Below are positions 1-11,676 of a DNA stretch of 64,000 bases, one piece after another. The stretch is taken from positions 124,001-188,000 of the forward strand of contig JACCGJ010001899.1 in assembly GCA_013407085.1 (NCBI GenBank), read 5' to 3'. The notes beneath the pieces are model-generated. The model had not been told where the DNA came from. It made no database searches and saw only the letters and a program-made list of their open reading frames with translations. The DNA is from Atriophallophorus winterbourni. Its lineage: Eukaryota; Platyhelminthes; Trematoda; Plagiorchiida; Microphallidae. Numbering within the stretch: position 1 is the first letter of the stretch; every line of letters begins with the position of its first letter. The position numbers and the translations under genes were made by a program.

Positions 1-84
1 AGCTGCATACGCCGAGTCGCACTTTCCACTTTTGGTCCGAAGAAAGCACGAACGAGCGACTAGTTTAAAGCAAACGCTTCTGAG

Positions 85-631
85 ATGACTGCTATGCTAA
101 ATGAGAAACGCTCAGCATTCTTGAGGTTCAAAGGTATGCCAACAGATGAAAACTTACGTCTTCTAAGATTAGCTAGAAATAAAGTTCGAAAGACTGCAAG
201 GCGTTGTGCAAACAACTATTGGACTGAAGTTAGCCCTAATATCCAAAAAGCTGCGGATACCGGCAATTTTTACGGTATGTATGATGGGATCAAGAGACAT
301 TGGCCCAAACAAACTTAAAACGGCTCCCATTAAATCTTTATCTGGTAAGCCGATTGTCGACAAAACTCAACAGATGGAAAGATGGGTAGAGCAATTCTCC
401 TCCCTCTACTTTAGAAACAGTACGGTTCTACCACATGCGCTTGAAAATGTCGAACGTTTGCCGACCATTGAATATGTAGTTACCCCTCTTACTGTTGATG
501 AGCTCAATGAGGCAATCGACCGCTTAGCGAATGAAAAGGCCCCAGGTGACGACGAAATTCCACCTGAGCTGATCAAATGCCGTAGAGCAGCATTATTACA
601 GCCTCTCCACGATTCACTTCTTCAGTGCTAG
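85..631 (+). pseudogene. LINE-R linker between endonuclease and reverse transcriptase (broken)
   Basis: Two overlapping frames (85-318 and 206-631) encode the segment that joins the endonuclease and RT domains. It includes RKTARRCANNYWTEV, a conserved patch also seen on the minus strand at 59,029-59,415. It continues through DKTQQMERWVEQ to the start of the RT (EKAPGDDEIPPELIK). A frameshift near position 300 separates the two halves. The second frame stops at 629-631, just before the RT fingers. It is similar to the two minus-strand copies but not identical, indicating an old insertion. Confidence 0.8.
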
Positions 632-655
632 CAGGAGAAGGGTGTCCCACAAGAG

Positions 656-2100
656 ATGCGATATACAAAGATCATCACGCTATTTAATAATAAGGCAGAC
701 AGAGCCGACTGCAACAATCACAGAGGAATCTCCCTCCTGAAGTTCGTGAGCAAATTGTTTGCTAAAGTATTACAGATCCGGTTGCAAGTTTTAGCTGATA
801 GAATTTTCTCCGAATATCAATGTGGCTACCGCAAGGAAAGATCAACCGTGACTTCATCTTCTCCCTGAGACAACTTCAAGAAGAGTGTCGGGAACAGCGT
901 ATTCCATTATACGCTGTTTTTATTGATATAAATAAGGCATTCGACTACGTCAGCAGGGAGGGTCTCTTCAAAATGATCGAACTGATAGGCTCCCCCCCCA
1001 AGACTGCTGAGACTCGTTATTTCGTTCCACTCAGGCATAAAATGCTCAGTCCATTTCAACGGTTGCAGTTCAGAAGCATTTGAAATTCGCCAAAGCGTCA
1101 AACAACCGTGTGTTCTTGCATTCACGCTGTTCGGCTTTTTCTTTACTCTGCTACTGAAGCACGCTTTTGAGACGAAAACAGGAGCATTTACATACGCACG
1201 ATAGGTGATGGCAAGCTTTTCAACCTGAACCGAGGTGTGCTAATCCGTGACCTGTTGATTGCCGACGATGCAGCCTTTATTGCTCACTCCCAAGAGAACC
1301 TACAGTCGCTAATGGACTGTTTTTCATCGCCATGCAAAGACATTTGTCTAACAATCAGCATGAGCAACACCAAAGTACTTTGTCGAGGGACTGTATCGAC
1401 ACCAATCATCACGTTTGAAAACTGTCAGCTTGAACCAGTACATCATTTCACATATCTTGGTTCAACCATTGCGGATAACATCTCGCTAGACACGGAGATT
1501 AATAAGCGGATTGGCAGAGCACCTGTCATTTTGTCCCGATTAAACTCTCGTGTTTGGGGTAACCGCAAGCTGACTGTAAATACAAAGATGTAGGTATACA
1601 GCGCGTGCGTACTAGGTGCTTTATTATACGTCAGTAAAACCTGGGCCACCAACGCAAGACACGAACAGAAGCTGAATTCTTTCCATCTACGAAGCATCCG
1701 TCGTATCTTGAACATATCGCGAATGGACAGATTGACCAACGCTGAAGTGCTTTCAAAAGCTGGTCTACAAAGCATGTTCACCCTATTACGTCAGCGCCGC
1801 CTGCGGTGGCATGGTCATGTCTATGGAATGGTAAATGGTCGTATTTCGAAAGATCTACTCTACGGTGGGTTGCAATTAGGAAGCCGACCATTGGGCAGAC
1901 CGCATTTGCGGTAAAAATATGTTTGCAAACGAGATATAACGTTGACCCGCAAGCTGAGAAGAACTTTCTCTAGACCGCGCACTTTTGAGGCATTGTGTAA
2001 AGCGTTGACTGCAAGCCGAGGAGAAGCAAATTCAGCTCCTAGCTGCTGAACGCAGATCACGCCGCCGGCGTGCAACTGATGCAATACAACAGAGTTCTGA
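656..2100 (+). pseudogene. LINE-R reverse transcriptase and C-terminal domain (broken)
   Basis: Reverse transcriptase of a LINE: it would copy element RNA into DNA at a nicked target. RT blocks occur in order. ITLFNNKADRADCNNHRGIS is at about 664-740, CGYRKERST at about 820-850, FIDINKAFD (catalytic-Asp block A) at 919-945, a degenerate VKQPCVLAFTLF block B at about 1095-1135, and IADDAAF (block C) at about 1255-1280. EINKRIGRA and the LRWHGHV region (1708-1914) follow. Each block sits in a different frame from the next, so no active enzyme can be made. The tail to about 2100 matches the C-terminal end of the minus-strand copy at 57.5-57.7 kb. Confidence 0.85.
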
Positions 2101-2239
2101 CTATCCTTACAAGCGCTGCGGGAGAGATTGTTCCTCCCGAATCGGACTGTTTAGTCATTCAAAAAGTTGAAAAACATGAAATTCATGCGATGTGATGTAC
2201 ATCCATGTTCGAAATCGACCGACGGATGCCAACAACAAC

Positions 2240-3121
2240 AACTCAAAATCATAGATTCAAATGTCGGAAATATGTTCCACACAATAGGAACAGTTTGCAG
2301 TTCGTGTCAAATTGATCAAGCAGATAAGAGGACAAGTTTGCACATGTTTGATTTTTTGGCAAAAAATTCAACATCTGTGGGTTTTGCAACTATAGGCCAA
2401 AATAGGTCAATTACTTTAAGAATATAACTTTTGTATATCATTTCTTTTACAGGCATTATTTCGTTCACATAGTGAGAAAAGGCATACCGTGTTTGATCGC
2501 AAGAAGTTTAAAATAATTCGCATAACTTGAAGAGAAACCAGCTCCGATGGTGTAAATCTAAACTCATCTAATCCTTGATTGTCTTACTTTCGGATACAAG
2601 CTATAATAATATACCCCGCAGATGATTATAAATTTTCCCAATGAATCTCTGCGTCACTCAATAAATATCCGGCGTAGTAAACATTCGATGCTACGAGTAA
2701 CACCTACGGGCAAATAATCTCTTAAAATTTGACATCATAATTTCATAATAAAATAAATTGCACTTAGGTTCAGACCTCTTGATTGAATTGGATTAAATAT
2801 GCTTCACTTTTAGAAAAACACATGCAATGTATCTGGATAAGGCAAATTGGATGTGAGATCTAATATTAAATACACAACTCATATGGGAAAAAATTGTTTG
2901 CGTGTTTGAACTGTCAGATAAATGTACAATGTTCAAATTTTGTGACATTTTTTAATATGTTTCCAAATTGACGGTCTGATTAGTGACCTTACGGGATTTT
3001 ATTTTGTATTCATCTGCAAAAAATATATATTGTTTTGTCATTCGTCTGAGACATATATTTCAATCGTTATAATAAATGATAGTTGGATGGTTGATTTAAT
3101 TGAGCATTAATTAAGGACATG
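2240..3121 (+). repeat. Interspersed repeat R1, copy a
   Basis: About 880 bp that align along their whole length, in the same orientation, with 37,419-38,299. Shared landmarks are GGAAATATGTTCCACACAA near the start, TGCAATGTATCTGGATAAGG in the middle and TGTATTCATCTGCAAAAAAT near the end. There is no ORF of note. LINE-R copy A ends exactly where R1 begins, so the LINE either inserted into an R1 copy or R1 is its flank. R1 may be a non-coding part of another element; its class is unknown. Confidence 0.8.
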
Positions 3122-3135
3122 GACGAACCGCGTTT

Positions 3136-3375
3136 TTGTTAGTAAGATTTGAACGCCGAAAAGAGATGAACGACGTTTTTCTAAACTCTAACTTACTTCG
3201 TAAATGTTCACAGGATATTTGTCGCACACATGCTGATATTTCGTGGTGGGAGAGAAAATGTGGATTAAACAATGGAGATAAATCTGAAAAACGGATTGTA
3301 GTTCTTTTCGATGTTCCTGAAATACAAAACAAACAATGGTTCTACATTTTTAGGAGCATGGGAGCTCACGATTAA
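3136..3375 (+). pseudogene. Possible CR1 ORF1-like fragment
   Basis: A 79-codon open frame with a protein-like composition. It contains LVRFERRKEMNDVFLNSNLL, which resembles the RNA-binding ORF1 of trematode CR1-like LINEs, and then RIVVLFDVPE. The fragment lies upstream of, and in the same orientation as, the CR1 reverse-transcriptase relic that starts near 4640. It could be ORF1 of the same dead element. No database comparison was possible; a chance ORF or a host exon is not excluded. Confidence 0.3.
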
Positions 3376-4639
3376 GTCGTGGTGGGCAGTCTGAATACCT
3401 CGGTAACTAAACTCTAAAGGTGGCGTACCAAAACTAATATAACATATAAATCAGGGGTGAGATGGAATAAATTGAGGTCAACAAAAAAGCAAGTCATAGG
3501 AATCTTTCGAATGATGTCAGATTGATTGAGCTAAGAACCGCCCAATAATCTATGGCTTTTTCAATCATACGAGACTCTGATTAAAAACTCTGTGATTTGT
3601 GGCAATACGGAAAACAACAGATGTCCGACACTTGAAGGATCTGACAAATAGACCATCTTTCAGCACCGTCAATGTATACGAAAACTACAATCAATTGACT
3701 ATATACATACGCACAATACCTGGTAAACAAACTATGGGAAATAAAAAATATCTTAAGTAACACTCCCACGACGCCATAGCAATAACTAAGACATAGTTTC
3801 AACCTCACGTGAGTGATCGCAATCTCTCTATTCAAAAATGACCAGGTTTTGGAGAGACCGCTAAAGAACAGTTGGGGATGCATCTGCTTACCACCACGAA
3901 CGCTCATGCAGTAAGGCAGATACAGACACTGTTCTCGATCTGGAAAAAATATAGAGTATAACTAGGAGATCAAATCAGGGTACAGTTTAATCGAAGGTGT
4001 AGTTTACCGTTTGCCATCATAAACGCACGCGCATAGGAAAACCCTGTTAAAAGCAAGCCAGAACGTCGGAAACTGCGCATTTCGCAATTATTGTTAATGG
4101 GAGACCGCGATAAGTAGACTACAAATTTCGCAAAATGTACGATTACATCCTATTGTATAATCAAGTTTTCCAGCATACACGACAAAGCAATTTGCAACAG
4201 ACATCTGTCCTATACCTATTTTGAACCGTTGAAGATGTTCAGTATCACACTTCGATGGGTCGGAGCGAGCACCGCGGTCTGCTCTGACAATATTTGAGCA
4301 AGGCCAGAAGAGTGGTAAAGCAAGCATAACGAAATCAAACAGTGGATTGCATTGGTTTCATGTAAACAATGGGGGCTTTCGGGGATCGTATTTAAAATTT
4401 CAGTGATCAGGACTCTCATTGCACAACCCTGACAGATTACATCACTAACATGTTACCTAAACTAAAATGCAAAGAACCACACTTCAAAATTCGTAGATTA
4501 ACTATAATATGGTTGAGAATTGGTCGCCAGATCTAACTGGTAAAAGTTCGCGAATTGCGGAATCAAGTCACAAACCATATTTGCCAGATTTAGTTGGCAG
4601 TAAGATTGCAGCAAAATCCAAAACTGCTTCATTAAATTA
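3376..4639. other. No gene recognised; probably decayed LINE
   Basis: No convincing coding frame or RNA was found. Short minus-strand ORFs (3581-3907, 4094-4327) lack known motifs. The stretch lies between a possible CR1 ORF1 piece and a clear CR1 RT relic on the plus strand, so it may hold an eroded endonuclease region. Confidence 0.4.
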
Positions 4640-6102
4640 TTAGCTACTCTGAGAAGCCTAATTTCGGTGATTTCTCGATCATGACAGCTAACCGATAAAC
4701 TGATTCCTTGCTGGAAACCGCTAACGCTCTCGCTAAATTTTATTCACCTACCCAACCTACTGGAGACAATCGATGACTGAAAGCAGGTAGTGAATGATGA
4801 TCGTTCCGTGCATGCGTTTTACTTGGAAATCTCAAAAGGGTTTGATCGCGTGGATGATTCTATACTCTCGGGCAAGCAGCATGATGTTGGTAATAATGGG
4901 TGCCTTCTTACCTGTCTGAAAAGTTACATTTTGATCGCAAGGTATTAGTACATATAGATTGTGATGTCTGGGGAAATCAAAGACACTCGTGGTATCCCAT
5001 AAGGTTCGGTACTTCGTCCGAATCTCTTTCTAACGCTAAATCAACGAGCTTTCGAAACTTGTCACAGGCAAAATGATTCTTTTTGCGGATGTTGTTAAAC
5101 TTTGGATGCGAATCACATCAAGTTTGGAGTGTTTGCACTAACAAAGCGATTTTGATACATTTTTCAGCTTGTCAGATCGAAACAAATTCCCATTTAACCA
5201 AAGAAAGTGTAAAATGTCGCAAATAGGCAAAGATCCTTCATGTTTATGCAATCATGGATCAAAACAACTTAAATGGGCAACCAAAGAAAAAGACTTCGTC
5301 GTATTGTTTTATGGAAGTCTTGAGAATAACATGCAATGCGAAGCAGTGTAAAACCAAGCTTGACGTATGCTAGTTATGCTACGGCGTAATTTCTGACATT
5401 TATCCCGTGAATCATTTCGCATGCTCGTGAATACGTTTATTTATTTGGTAATAGATTACTCAGTGGAAGCTTGGGTACCATGAGTACAAAAGGAGATCAA
5501 GCTGCTTGAGACGATTTATCACAGAGCAACTAAAATGTTTGGTTGTTTTTGCAGTCTACAATATGAGAATCGACTTTTTTATCTTATTTTGGATACAATG
5601 CTTCACAGACGGGTTAGATTTGATCTTATCCTAACTTATAATATAACGAACTCAAAGGTGCACCGTCTAAGGTATATATTTCGCCTCCGGTCAAGCTATG
5701 CCACGCGTACTCACCCACTGGCAATTGAGATTCCACATTCTCAACACAAGTGCAGTCGTTTATTCTATTGCGTACGCGTTTATTTTCTATGAAACTCCCT
5801 ACCGTCAGATGTTTTCCAATCACATGGTGAAAAGATTTTCAAGAACGATTTGAAAATATTTATAGGTAGTGATTTCGCCCTACATATATGTTTATATAAC
5901 ATGATCTTCATCCAAGCGAATATGTTTTTTCATCATACCGAGACAATACATTGAATTTGTTTCTAACTACAAAGCTGTCAATTTTACTAATAGCTTAATT
6001 TCATTTCGTATATATATTTATTATCCTTATAATGAATATCCTGTGGTGTTTTACATCTACGCGGTTCTTTATTCCATAAATTCTTGAATATTGAATCTTG
6101 AA
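4640..6102 (+). mobile_element. CR1-like LINE fragment, 3' part
   Basis: The 3' half of a CR1-like LINE on the plus strand. The coding remains run from an RT palm (FYLEISKGFDRVDDSIL, about 4819-4870) through a QGSVLGP-type block (about 4995-5030) and a mutated FADD box (about 5070-5095) to the thumb and C-terminal part. The 3' untranslated part (about 5870-6102) matches the 3' end of the minus-strand copy at 48,776-48,990 almost block for block. It ends in short GAATCTT-like direct repeats, as CR1-type elements do. The 5' boundary is uncertain. Confidence 0.85.
4780..5890 (+). pseudogene. CR1-like reverse transcriptase (broken)
   Basis: RT of a CR1-like LINE interrupted by several stops and frame changes. 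Visible blocks are ISKGFDRVDDSIL, GSVLRPNLFLTL, then SDRNKFPFNQRKCKMSQIG (from 5169), the usual sequence after the catalytic FADD. KDFVVLF and NMQCEAV follow, then RATKMFGCF (about 5523) and RRVRFDLILTYN (from 5608). The same blocks lie uninterrupted in the copy at 48,977-49,543. It is non-functional. Confidence 0.8.
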
Positions 6103-6999
6103 CTTTTTCCTCACATGAAAGCAAAATTGGCATTTATAAGGGAGACCGTTATCCTGTGAATAACAAAGTCAGAACTGGCGTTCTAATGTCCGGTCACGGA
6201 CATACACATACCTGATTAGTGATGTAAACCACTGTAGGTTTAGTGTGCTTAAATCCTACTTGTAGGAAGTCATATACTACTCACCCTAGAATCTGATTTC
6301 AAACAAATTTTAGCCATCGTGTTGAAATTGGAGTATTGTCAATGTATACAAACTGTCACCGGTGGTGTATTTTACCAAAAATAGGAGTTACCTGAGTCCA
6401 CATTTAAAAGCTAAATTTCCATTTTCAAATAAAGATTCAACCTTGACTGCAATAAAATGAAAGATCATCATCAGAAGGGTCAAAATAATTTGTAATTTAC
6501 AGAGAACCTTTTCAAAATCCACGATTCCAAATTGGTGACGATTTAAATAACATAATTGCAAAAACGCAACTGATGTTATGATAAGAGAATTTGTAAGCTT
6601 ATTCAAATTGTTAGTCTCTGTACAGAAGGATAAAGACTGAGTTCACGTTTATTTAGGATTTCTGGAATATTCTAAATCGGTTAGAATTTACTGCTGTAAC
6701 GGTGATTGCGACCGCAAGTTGTTGCGTCATCATATCAACGAGTTGACCGCGAAAACGTTCTGTACCACTGGAACGACGTTCGGGTATTTATAAAGTCGCT
6801 TGTGTGCATTGGAGATCACAGTTCGAATCCATTCTTTGGTTTGTTGTTTTGCCAGCTGTTGTGCTTGGAAAGTATTGATGGCCGGTTTTCGTTGTACTTA
6901 CTTCGGGAACACGTCTCGTCGTTGGCATTCGTGTAAAAAAAGCTGCTTGTGGGTAGCTGCGATTTTTCTACTGAATGTTTCCTAACATCTTGCATGTTT
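6103..6999. other. No gene recognised
   Basis: AT-rich sequence with only short ORFs lacking motifs. A GTTCGAATCC string at about 6823 resembles a pol III B box, but no tRNA fold or matching A box is evident. The part next to 7000 may belong to the 3' side of the Penelope-like element. Confidence 0.4.
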
Positions 7000-7094
7000 T
7001 AGTGTATTAAGCCCATGATTGTTCTTTATAGTTTTGAAAACACGTAGCTCAGGTACAGCATTGTAAGACAATGTTGTTCTTGGAGCCCATATGG

Positions 7095-7150
7095 TTGATT
7101 GCGGACGTTTCGTCACCAAACTAATGACATCATCAGCGAAAGTTCTTTCG
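7095..7150 (-). ncRNA. Hammerhead ribozyme motif of the Penelope-like element
   Basis: On the minus strand the conserved core CTGATGA (complement of 7130-7136) is followed by a 4-bp stem II (GTCA at 7125-7128 with TGAC at 7112-7115) and GAAA (7108-7111). The cleavage triplet GTC ends at 7104. Stem III is the palindrome ACGT with no loop, as in other Penelope-type hammerheads, which are thought to work as dimers. Stem I pairs only partly. It is probably a decayed or dimer-dependent ribozyme. Confidence 0.55.
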
Positions 7151-7431
7151 AAGTGATTGGGCAACTGGCGATATTCAAATATATTCGCTTCTCTGCGATC
7201 TCATCTAATGTGATTGTCTGATCTACTTGATTGTGCCCTTTGTTGCGTGTTCCCATTGATCCTTGGATAGGATCCAATTGAATGTGTTCATTGATTGATG
7301 ATGCTGTTGAATGACATGCTTCAAACAACACTCGTATATGTCAAGTTCTGCCTTTTGCGATTATCTCTGTTTCATCTTAATTGAACTCGTGTCCTTCTTG
7401 ATCCATGTGCGCCGATATTACCGACTTGTGA

Positions 7432-7812
7432 TCAAGTCGTCCAGTAGCCAATTTGTGTTCGTGTATCGTTTATTCTAATCTTCTGTCCGATATAGTTTTT
7501 GTCACAATTAGAACATGGAATTCTGTACCCGACGTTGTTTTTTTCTTTATTTGCAAACGTTTTCTTGATTTTCACCGGGTGAGTTCTCAGAGTAGACATC
7601 GATTTGTGTGTGACATTGATTCCGAGCGGACGTAATATGCTTGCCCTAATTTCTAAAATATTTTTTATATACGGGTGTGTCGCTCTTGCTGTGTTTGTAT
7701 TGTTTTCGTGTGAGTGAATTGCTACGTTTTTGTTGCGGATGATGAATCCTCTTGAGTAGCCGTTTTTCTGTAATAGTTTAAATAAATATTTCTTGCAAGT
7801 CTGGGAGGTGTG
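7432..7812 (-). pseudogene. Penelope-like GIY-YIG endonuclease, C-terminal part
   Basis: An open frame of 126 codons between two stops on the minus strand, without a start codon, so it is a piece of a longer polyprotein. The N-terminal part has KLLQKNGYSRGFI and ILRPLGINVTHKSMSTLR. These resemble the segment linking RT and EN in Penelope-like elements. Then comes VGYRIPCSNCDKNYIGQ, the paired-Cys version of the GIY-YIG core (GYR ... YIG). The usual continuation, RLDHKSVISAHMDQEGHEFN, is present but in another frame just beyond the TGA at 7432-7434, showing a frameshift. GIY-YIG nucleases cut target DNA for retroelement insertion; this one is broken. Confidence 0.7.
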
Positions 7813-7880
7813 CTAAAGTCACAGTCAATCTCAGAATAAATGCTCGATTTGGAATACGCACTTCCAACGTTCGCTGCCTT

Positions 7881-8400
7881 TAGAAATGCAACATGTGCCC
7901 CCGACCAACTTAAACGGGTATTTGGGAAATTTTCGACCAAGATATGGCCATGGATCATGAATATATTATTGAGACCATTCATTGAATACGGTTTGCAGAC
8001 ATGGTATCCATGACTCAAGATGAATGTAGAACTTATGCAGCGAATATATCACCGCTTGAGAAAACTAGTTCTCAGCTCACCTTGGGTTGTTCCACATTCC
8101 CTATGGACGAATCAAAAGAGACGTACTCCTAATTTATTAAAAATTCCCTAATCGTTTACAGAGCTGAGCCAAGCGAAATGTTACGAGGAATATTCTGACA
8201 CAGGAATATATGATGGTTGAGTAACTTCTATGGCCGTGAGCGGTGGCGAAGGCGTACCTGCTATTTTCCTTTGTTAACAGAACGTTCCGAAATCTCACGT
8301 TGGGACGGAAGGTTTTTCATATATTCGTTTGTCCAGACTTTCTGAATAATCTGGCAGAAAAAGCTTAGAGCATCTGGCTTGATCTTTGTTTCAGAGTAAC
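7881..8400 (+). mobile_element. CR1-like LINE fragment, C-terminal RT part
   Basis: The plus-strand reading gives ILLRPFIEYGLQTWYP, then a stop and MQRIYHRLRKLV. This is the CR1 C-terminal segment normally reading like VRPxLEYGxQxWxP..LERIxxRATKLV. Weaker matches continue to about 8400. The fragment interrupts or abuts the opposite-strand Penelope-like element. No intact coding remains. Confidence 0.6.
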
Positions 8401-9269
8401 AAAGAATTCCATATCATCCAAACATATACAAAATGAATATCATTCAACAAACATATACAAAAAGGAAAACCTTGTTATATATACAGACAGCACTGTAACT
8501 GACATCTAAAGATTTGCGGGTATCAAATGCGCTAAATGAATAAGTTCGTGACAACTCGTTTTATTAGGGTCAATCGCTTTATAGAACATCACTCACTTTA
8601 AAATGTTGTACCTTTCGAGCTTCGGAAGGTTGTAAGTGTTGTACGTTACGGAAAATTTACTGATCCCATCAGAAATTCATATCATAGAGAAAATATCTTT
8701 CGATTAAAAATATCTTTAAGACTGATGAATAAATTCCGATGCGTATGAACGGGAGAGAATCGAAGGGAAATGTAACTTTGGATAAATAATTTAATAGCTT
8801 GAAATATAGAACGGTTGAAATTCCAGCAAACCGATTTAAAATCGACGTCAAAAACGGACTCAGACATTCTGAGTTCTAAGTTCTGTGTAGTCATGAAATA
8901 CATGGACATTATTTTAAAACAGCAGTTGCAACAATCCTTCCTTGGTTGATCGTATTAGACATGCGTATCTTTGATAACGAATTGATTGTTACCTTAGAGC
9001 AATTGTATCTTTCACAAATATCGGTAAATTTGTTATTATAATTGTTGTTTCTTTGACACTGCTGAGTAATTGACTATATTTATTTTTCTTTGGTAATACT
9101 TGGGGTAATAATTTTCGGTGATATTGGAAGGTAATGCTAATCTCGAAGTTCCGTTACTCCTATCTACAAAACTCGCATGGCCCTAAAGAAAAAAAAGAAT
9201 GAAGAAAACGGCCAGTTTTCCACTTTTGTCAGTAATACTTGAAGCAATCGTTTATCTGTAGATCTATTT
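8401..9269. other. No gene recognised
   Basis: AT-rich sequence with no supported gene or repeat. Two overlapping minus-strand ORFs (8669-8909) have no motif. Confidence 0.4.
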
Positions 9270-9660
9270 ACGTCCAGGCCAATGATATCACTGACACACT
9301 TTGGTGCACTTTGACGCTCACAACAGGAGACCAATGCATTTTTGGATTTATTTATCGTTCTCCAACCGCAACTCTTGACCTAAACAATAAACTGATTGAT
9401 GTTTTGCGCGTTTTGTAGCAAAGCGGTACAATACTCAAATATTAATAATGGTGGATTCCAACTTTCTCTAGCTCTATAGCCGGAAAGATCATTCATCAGA
9501 GAAAGTTGAAAATAAACTTCGAGCCGTTTTGGGTTTTAGTTTAATCCTTCCCCGGAGCATATCTTCTTTAAAATTTAAGAAACAGAAATCCAAACATCTC
9601 AGTTGCAAACTTGAGCTTTACGTTAAAGTCTATGGTCGTCCGTCGGAAATAAAACCACGT
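9270..9660 (+). mobile_element. CR1-like LINE endonuclease fragment
   Basis: The plus-strand frame reads WCTLTLTTGDQCIFGFIYRS followed by P. This is the characteristic strand of the apurinic-type endonuclease of CR1-like LINEs (W-x-x-L...G...FGxIYRSP). A remnant of the following GDFN block and the region after it is visible with stops. It marks another broken CR1 copy in the same orientation as those at 4.6 and 7.9 kb. Confidence 0.6.
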
Positions 9661-11639
9661 GTGAGCATTTATGCTAATTTTTCCAGTGCTTAAAAAAGCA
9701 TTTCTATCAGGCTTCACATTCAGTAAAAAATTTATGTCACAGTGATAAGCTGTACACGAGTGTGACCGAGGCTTTTTTTATCAAAAATTCAATTGTAACT
9801 TTACACCGAAAATCGTGAACATTTCCCGTGTGAAAATTGCACACAGATTCTGTTTACTCATGTGTCCGATTATGGCAAGGTTACTGAAATTTCTTACAAA
9901 TCACAAACAAACATACTATTCTGAGCCCCATGCGGCTTCGACACATTTAAAAATAGTCAAAATATGAATTTAATGAAGCCAAACTTGAAACGTTTCATTC
10001 AAATTAAAAACACACAAAACCGGAGAAAGCGTTAAGAGAAGTTTTTCTGTTTTGACATCAACATTATGTTCACCAGTCGTTTGTGATTTTTTTGTCTTCG
10101 CAATGCACTCATCAGCACAAGTGGTGCATTCCAAAAAGGTCTTGTTATTCCCTTGTATTTCCTCATATCGATGCTAAATACTATCTGTACTAAATATGTA
10201 CGATAGATTTTGTTAATCCTGGAACATTCGAGCATATCGCTTCGCAGGGCCAGCATTTTCCTCATCTAAAAAAATGCAAAGAATTCAGTACTTAAAATTG
10301 AGCTAAAAATAGACCAGCTTCGCAATATAGAACTAATCACAAACCTCTCCACAAAATTCGGTTGGCATCGTGTTATCCTTAATCAATTGAGTTTCGAAAA
10401 TAGCATGCAAATCTGTGAATTGATGAACGTCAGAACACTGAATTAATTTCGATTATATAAAATAAACGATCGAGGGCATCGTTATTATAAGATTCATCCT
10501 TTATCTTTGTAATCAACCTTTTGTAAAAAATGTAACTTACTGACTCTGTGCGTTTCATTGCCATTGTGAACATAATCTGTAGGAAATGTATACATAAAGA
10601 CGCATGCAGATTCCGTGAATGTATAAAAAAGCTTTTACATAAATATAACTTAAATTATTTGCGCATCCGAAGTAAAAAAATTCTTGAATTTTTCATTCAT
10701 ATTTAAGCAATCCGATGATATGAAGAATCCTCATTTTTATACATTTCTATCACAAGCCACAAGATATTGCGACATGAACATAGAGGAGTCAAACATACAA
10801 ATTGACCGGAGGAATTGGATGACACCATTAAATAATACATATCAAATAATTGGCATAACAACATGAACATCAAGTGATACTCATGTCACCTGTCGATTAT
10901 CACAGTCAGCGGTGGGTCAAAATATCTACGTTTCTCTAAATTCCAACACGATTCATAATCACCCGTCGAATTCATGTGAAAACCATACCTCAAGACAAAT
11001 TACGTTTTGATCAGCCATATAAATAGACTTTTACTATAGGAATAAATCGAAACACTTGATGTTTGTACATTCCAACACGTTTTACGTGACTTAGCAATCT
11101 GCTTTTTGAATATCGATGTTTAGCACAGGGTACACAACGATATGTGTTAATCCGTTTCGTCGAATGAAATGATTATCCCTCCAAAATTGATCATGATATA
11201 TTAAATTTGATCTACAATCGAAGCGATCGAGATCTTGATCTTACAATTTGATGTGACAAGAAAATAAATTTCATGTTCAAGCATTTGATCACAACAGGTG
11301 TTGAGACGTCTGAATTCCAAGTTCGGAGAGAGCATGTGTAAGATAAATCGCTCCTTTTTAGCTTGTTAATATATTTTTTCTAATACTAATAACATCCTGG
11401 TTTAACGGGTTATTACGGTTGAGCGACGTTACCTAATTGTTGCTTCGCGTTGGAAGACGGATGACAAAAACATTTGAGACGTAGATTCTCAGTTGACCTA
11501 AAATTCCACATTCGAATACTTTACCGACGTAGTTATTTTTTAACACACCACAATGCTAACCACATGTCCAGACTGTGCACTCGGTAGTTTGCAAAATTGA
11601 ATCCAAAATGGTTTCATTTTATTCGAATAGTGCAGCGAT
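9661..11639. other. No gene recognised
   Basis: About 2 kb of AT-rich sequence with no supported gene. The short ORFs at 10,032-10,265 (minus) and 10,684-10,866 (plus) have no recognisable motif. Confidence 0.4.
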
Positions 11640-11676
11640 AATATATGCGATCAGTAGCCAATTTAACTAAGTCTAA

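Larger units (their letters stand above)
1..2239 (+). mobile_element. LINE-R copy A: non-LTR retrotransposon, 5' side cut by window edge
   Basis: A decayed non-LTR retrotransposon covering the linker after the endonuclease, the reverse transcriptase and the C-terminal region. The same protein order appears on the minus strand at 57.4-61.3 kb and 62.1-64 kb, which defines the family (called LINE-R here). Recognisable pieces include DCNNHRGISLL, FIDINKAFD, IADDAAFIAHS (the FADD catalytic box with F changed to I), EINKRIG and a C-terminal LRWHGHVYGM block. Coding is broken into at least six frames by indels and stops, so this copy is dead. The 3' end is placed near 2239, where similarity to the other copies stops and repeat R1 begins. 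The overall style is RTE/CR1-like. Which clade it belongs to is inference. Confidence 0.9.
7000..7880 (-). mobile_element. Penelope-like element fragment with GIY-YIG domain and hammerhead motif
   Basis: The 3' part of a Penelope-like retroelement on the minus strand. It reads from the region linking RT and endonuclease (KNGYSRGFIIRNKN, about 7730-7770) into a GIY-YIG endonuclease with its Cys motif (7432-7560). About 300 bp further downstream is a hammerhead ribozyme core (7095-7150). Penelope-like elements are known to combine these features, with hammerheads in their terminal repeats. The RT itself is missing: a plus-strand CR1 piece abuts at about 7880. The lower boundary is a guess. Confidence 0.7.

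Noticed and set aside
6810..6835. Possible tRNA or SINE (GTTCGAATCC B-box-like string)
   Set aside because: No matching A box at the right distance and no cloverleaf could be drawn by eye.
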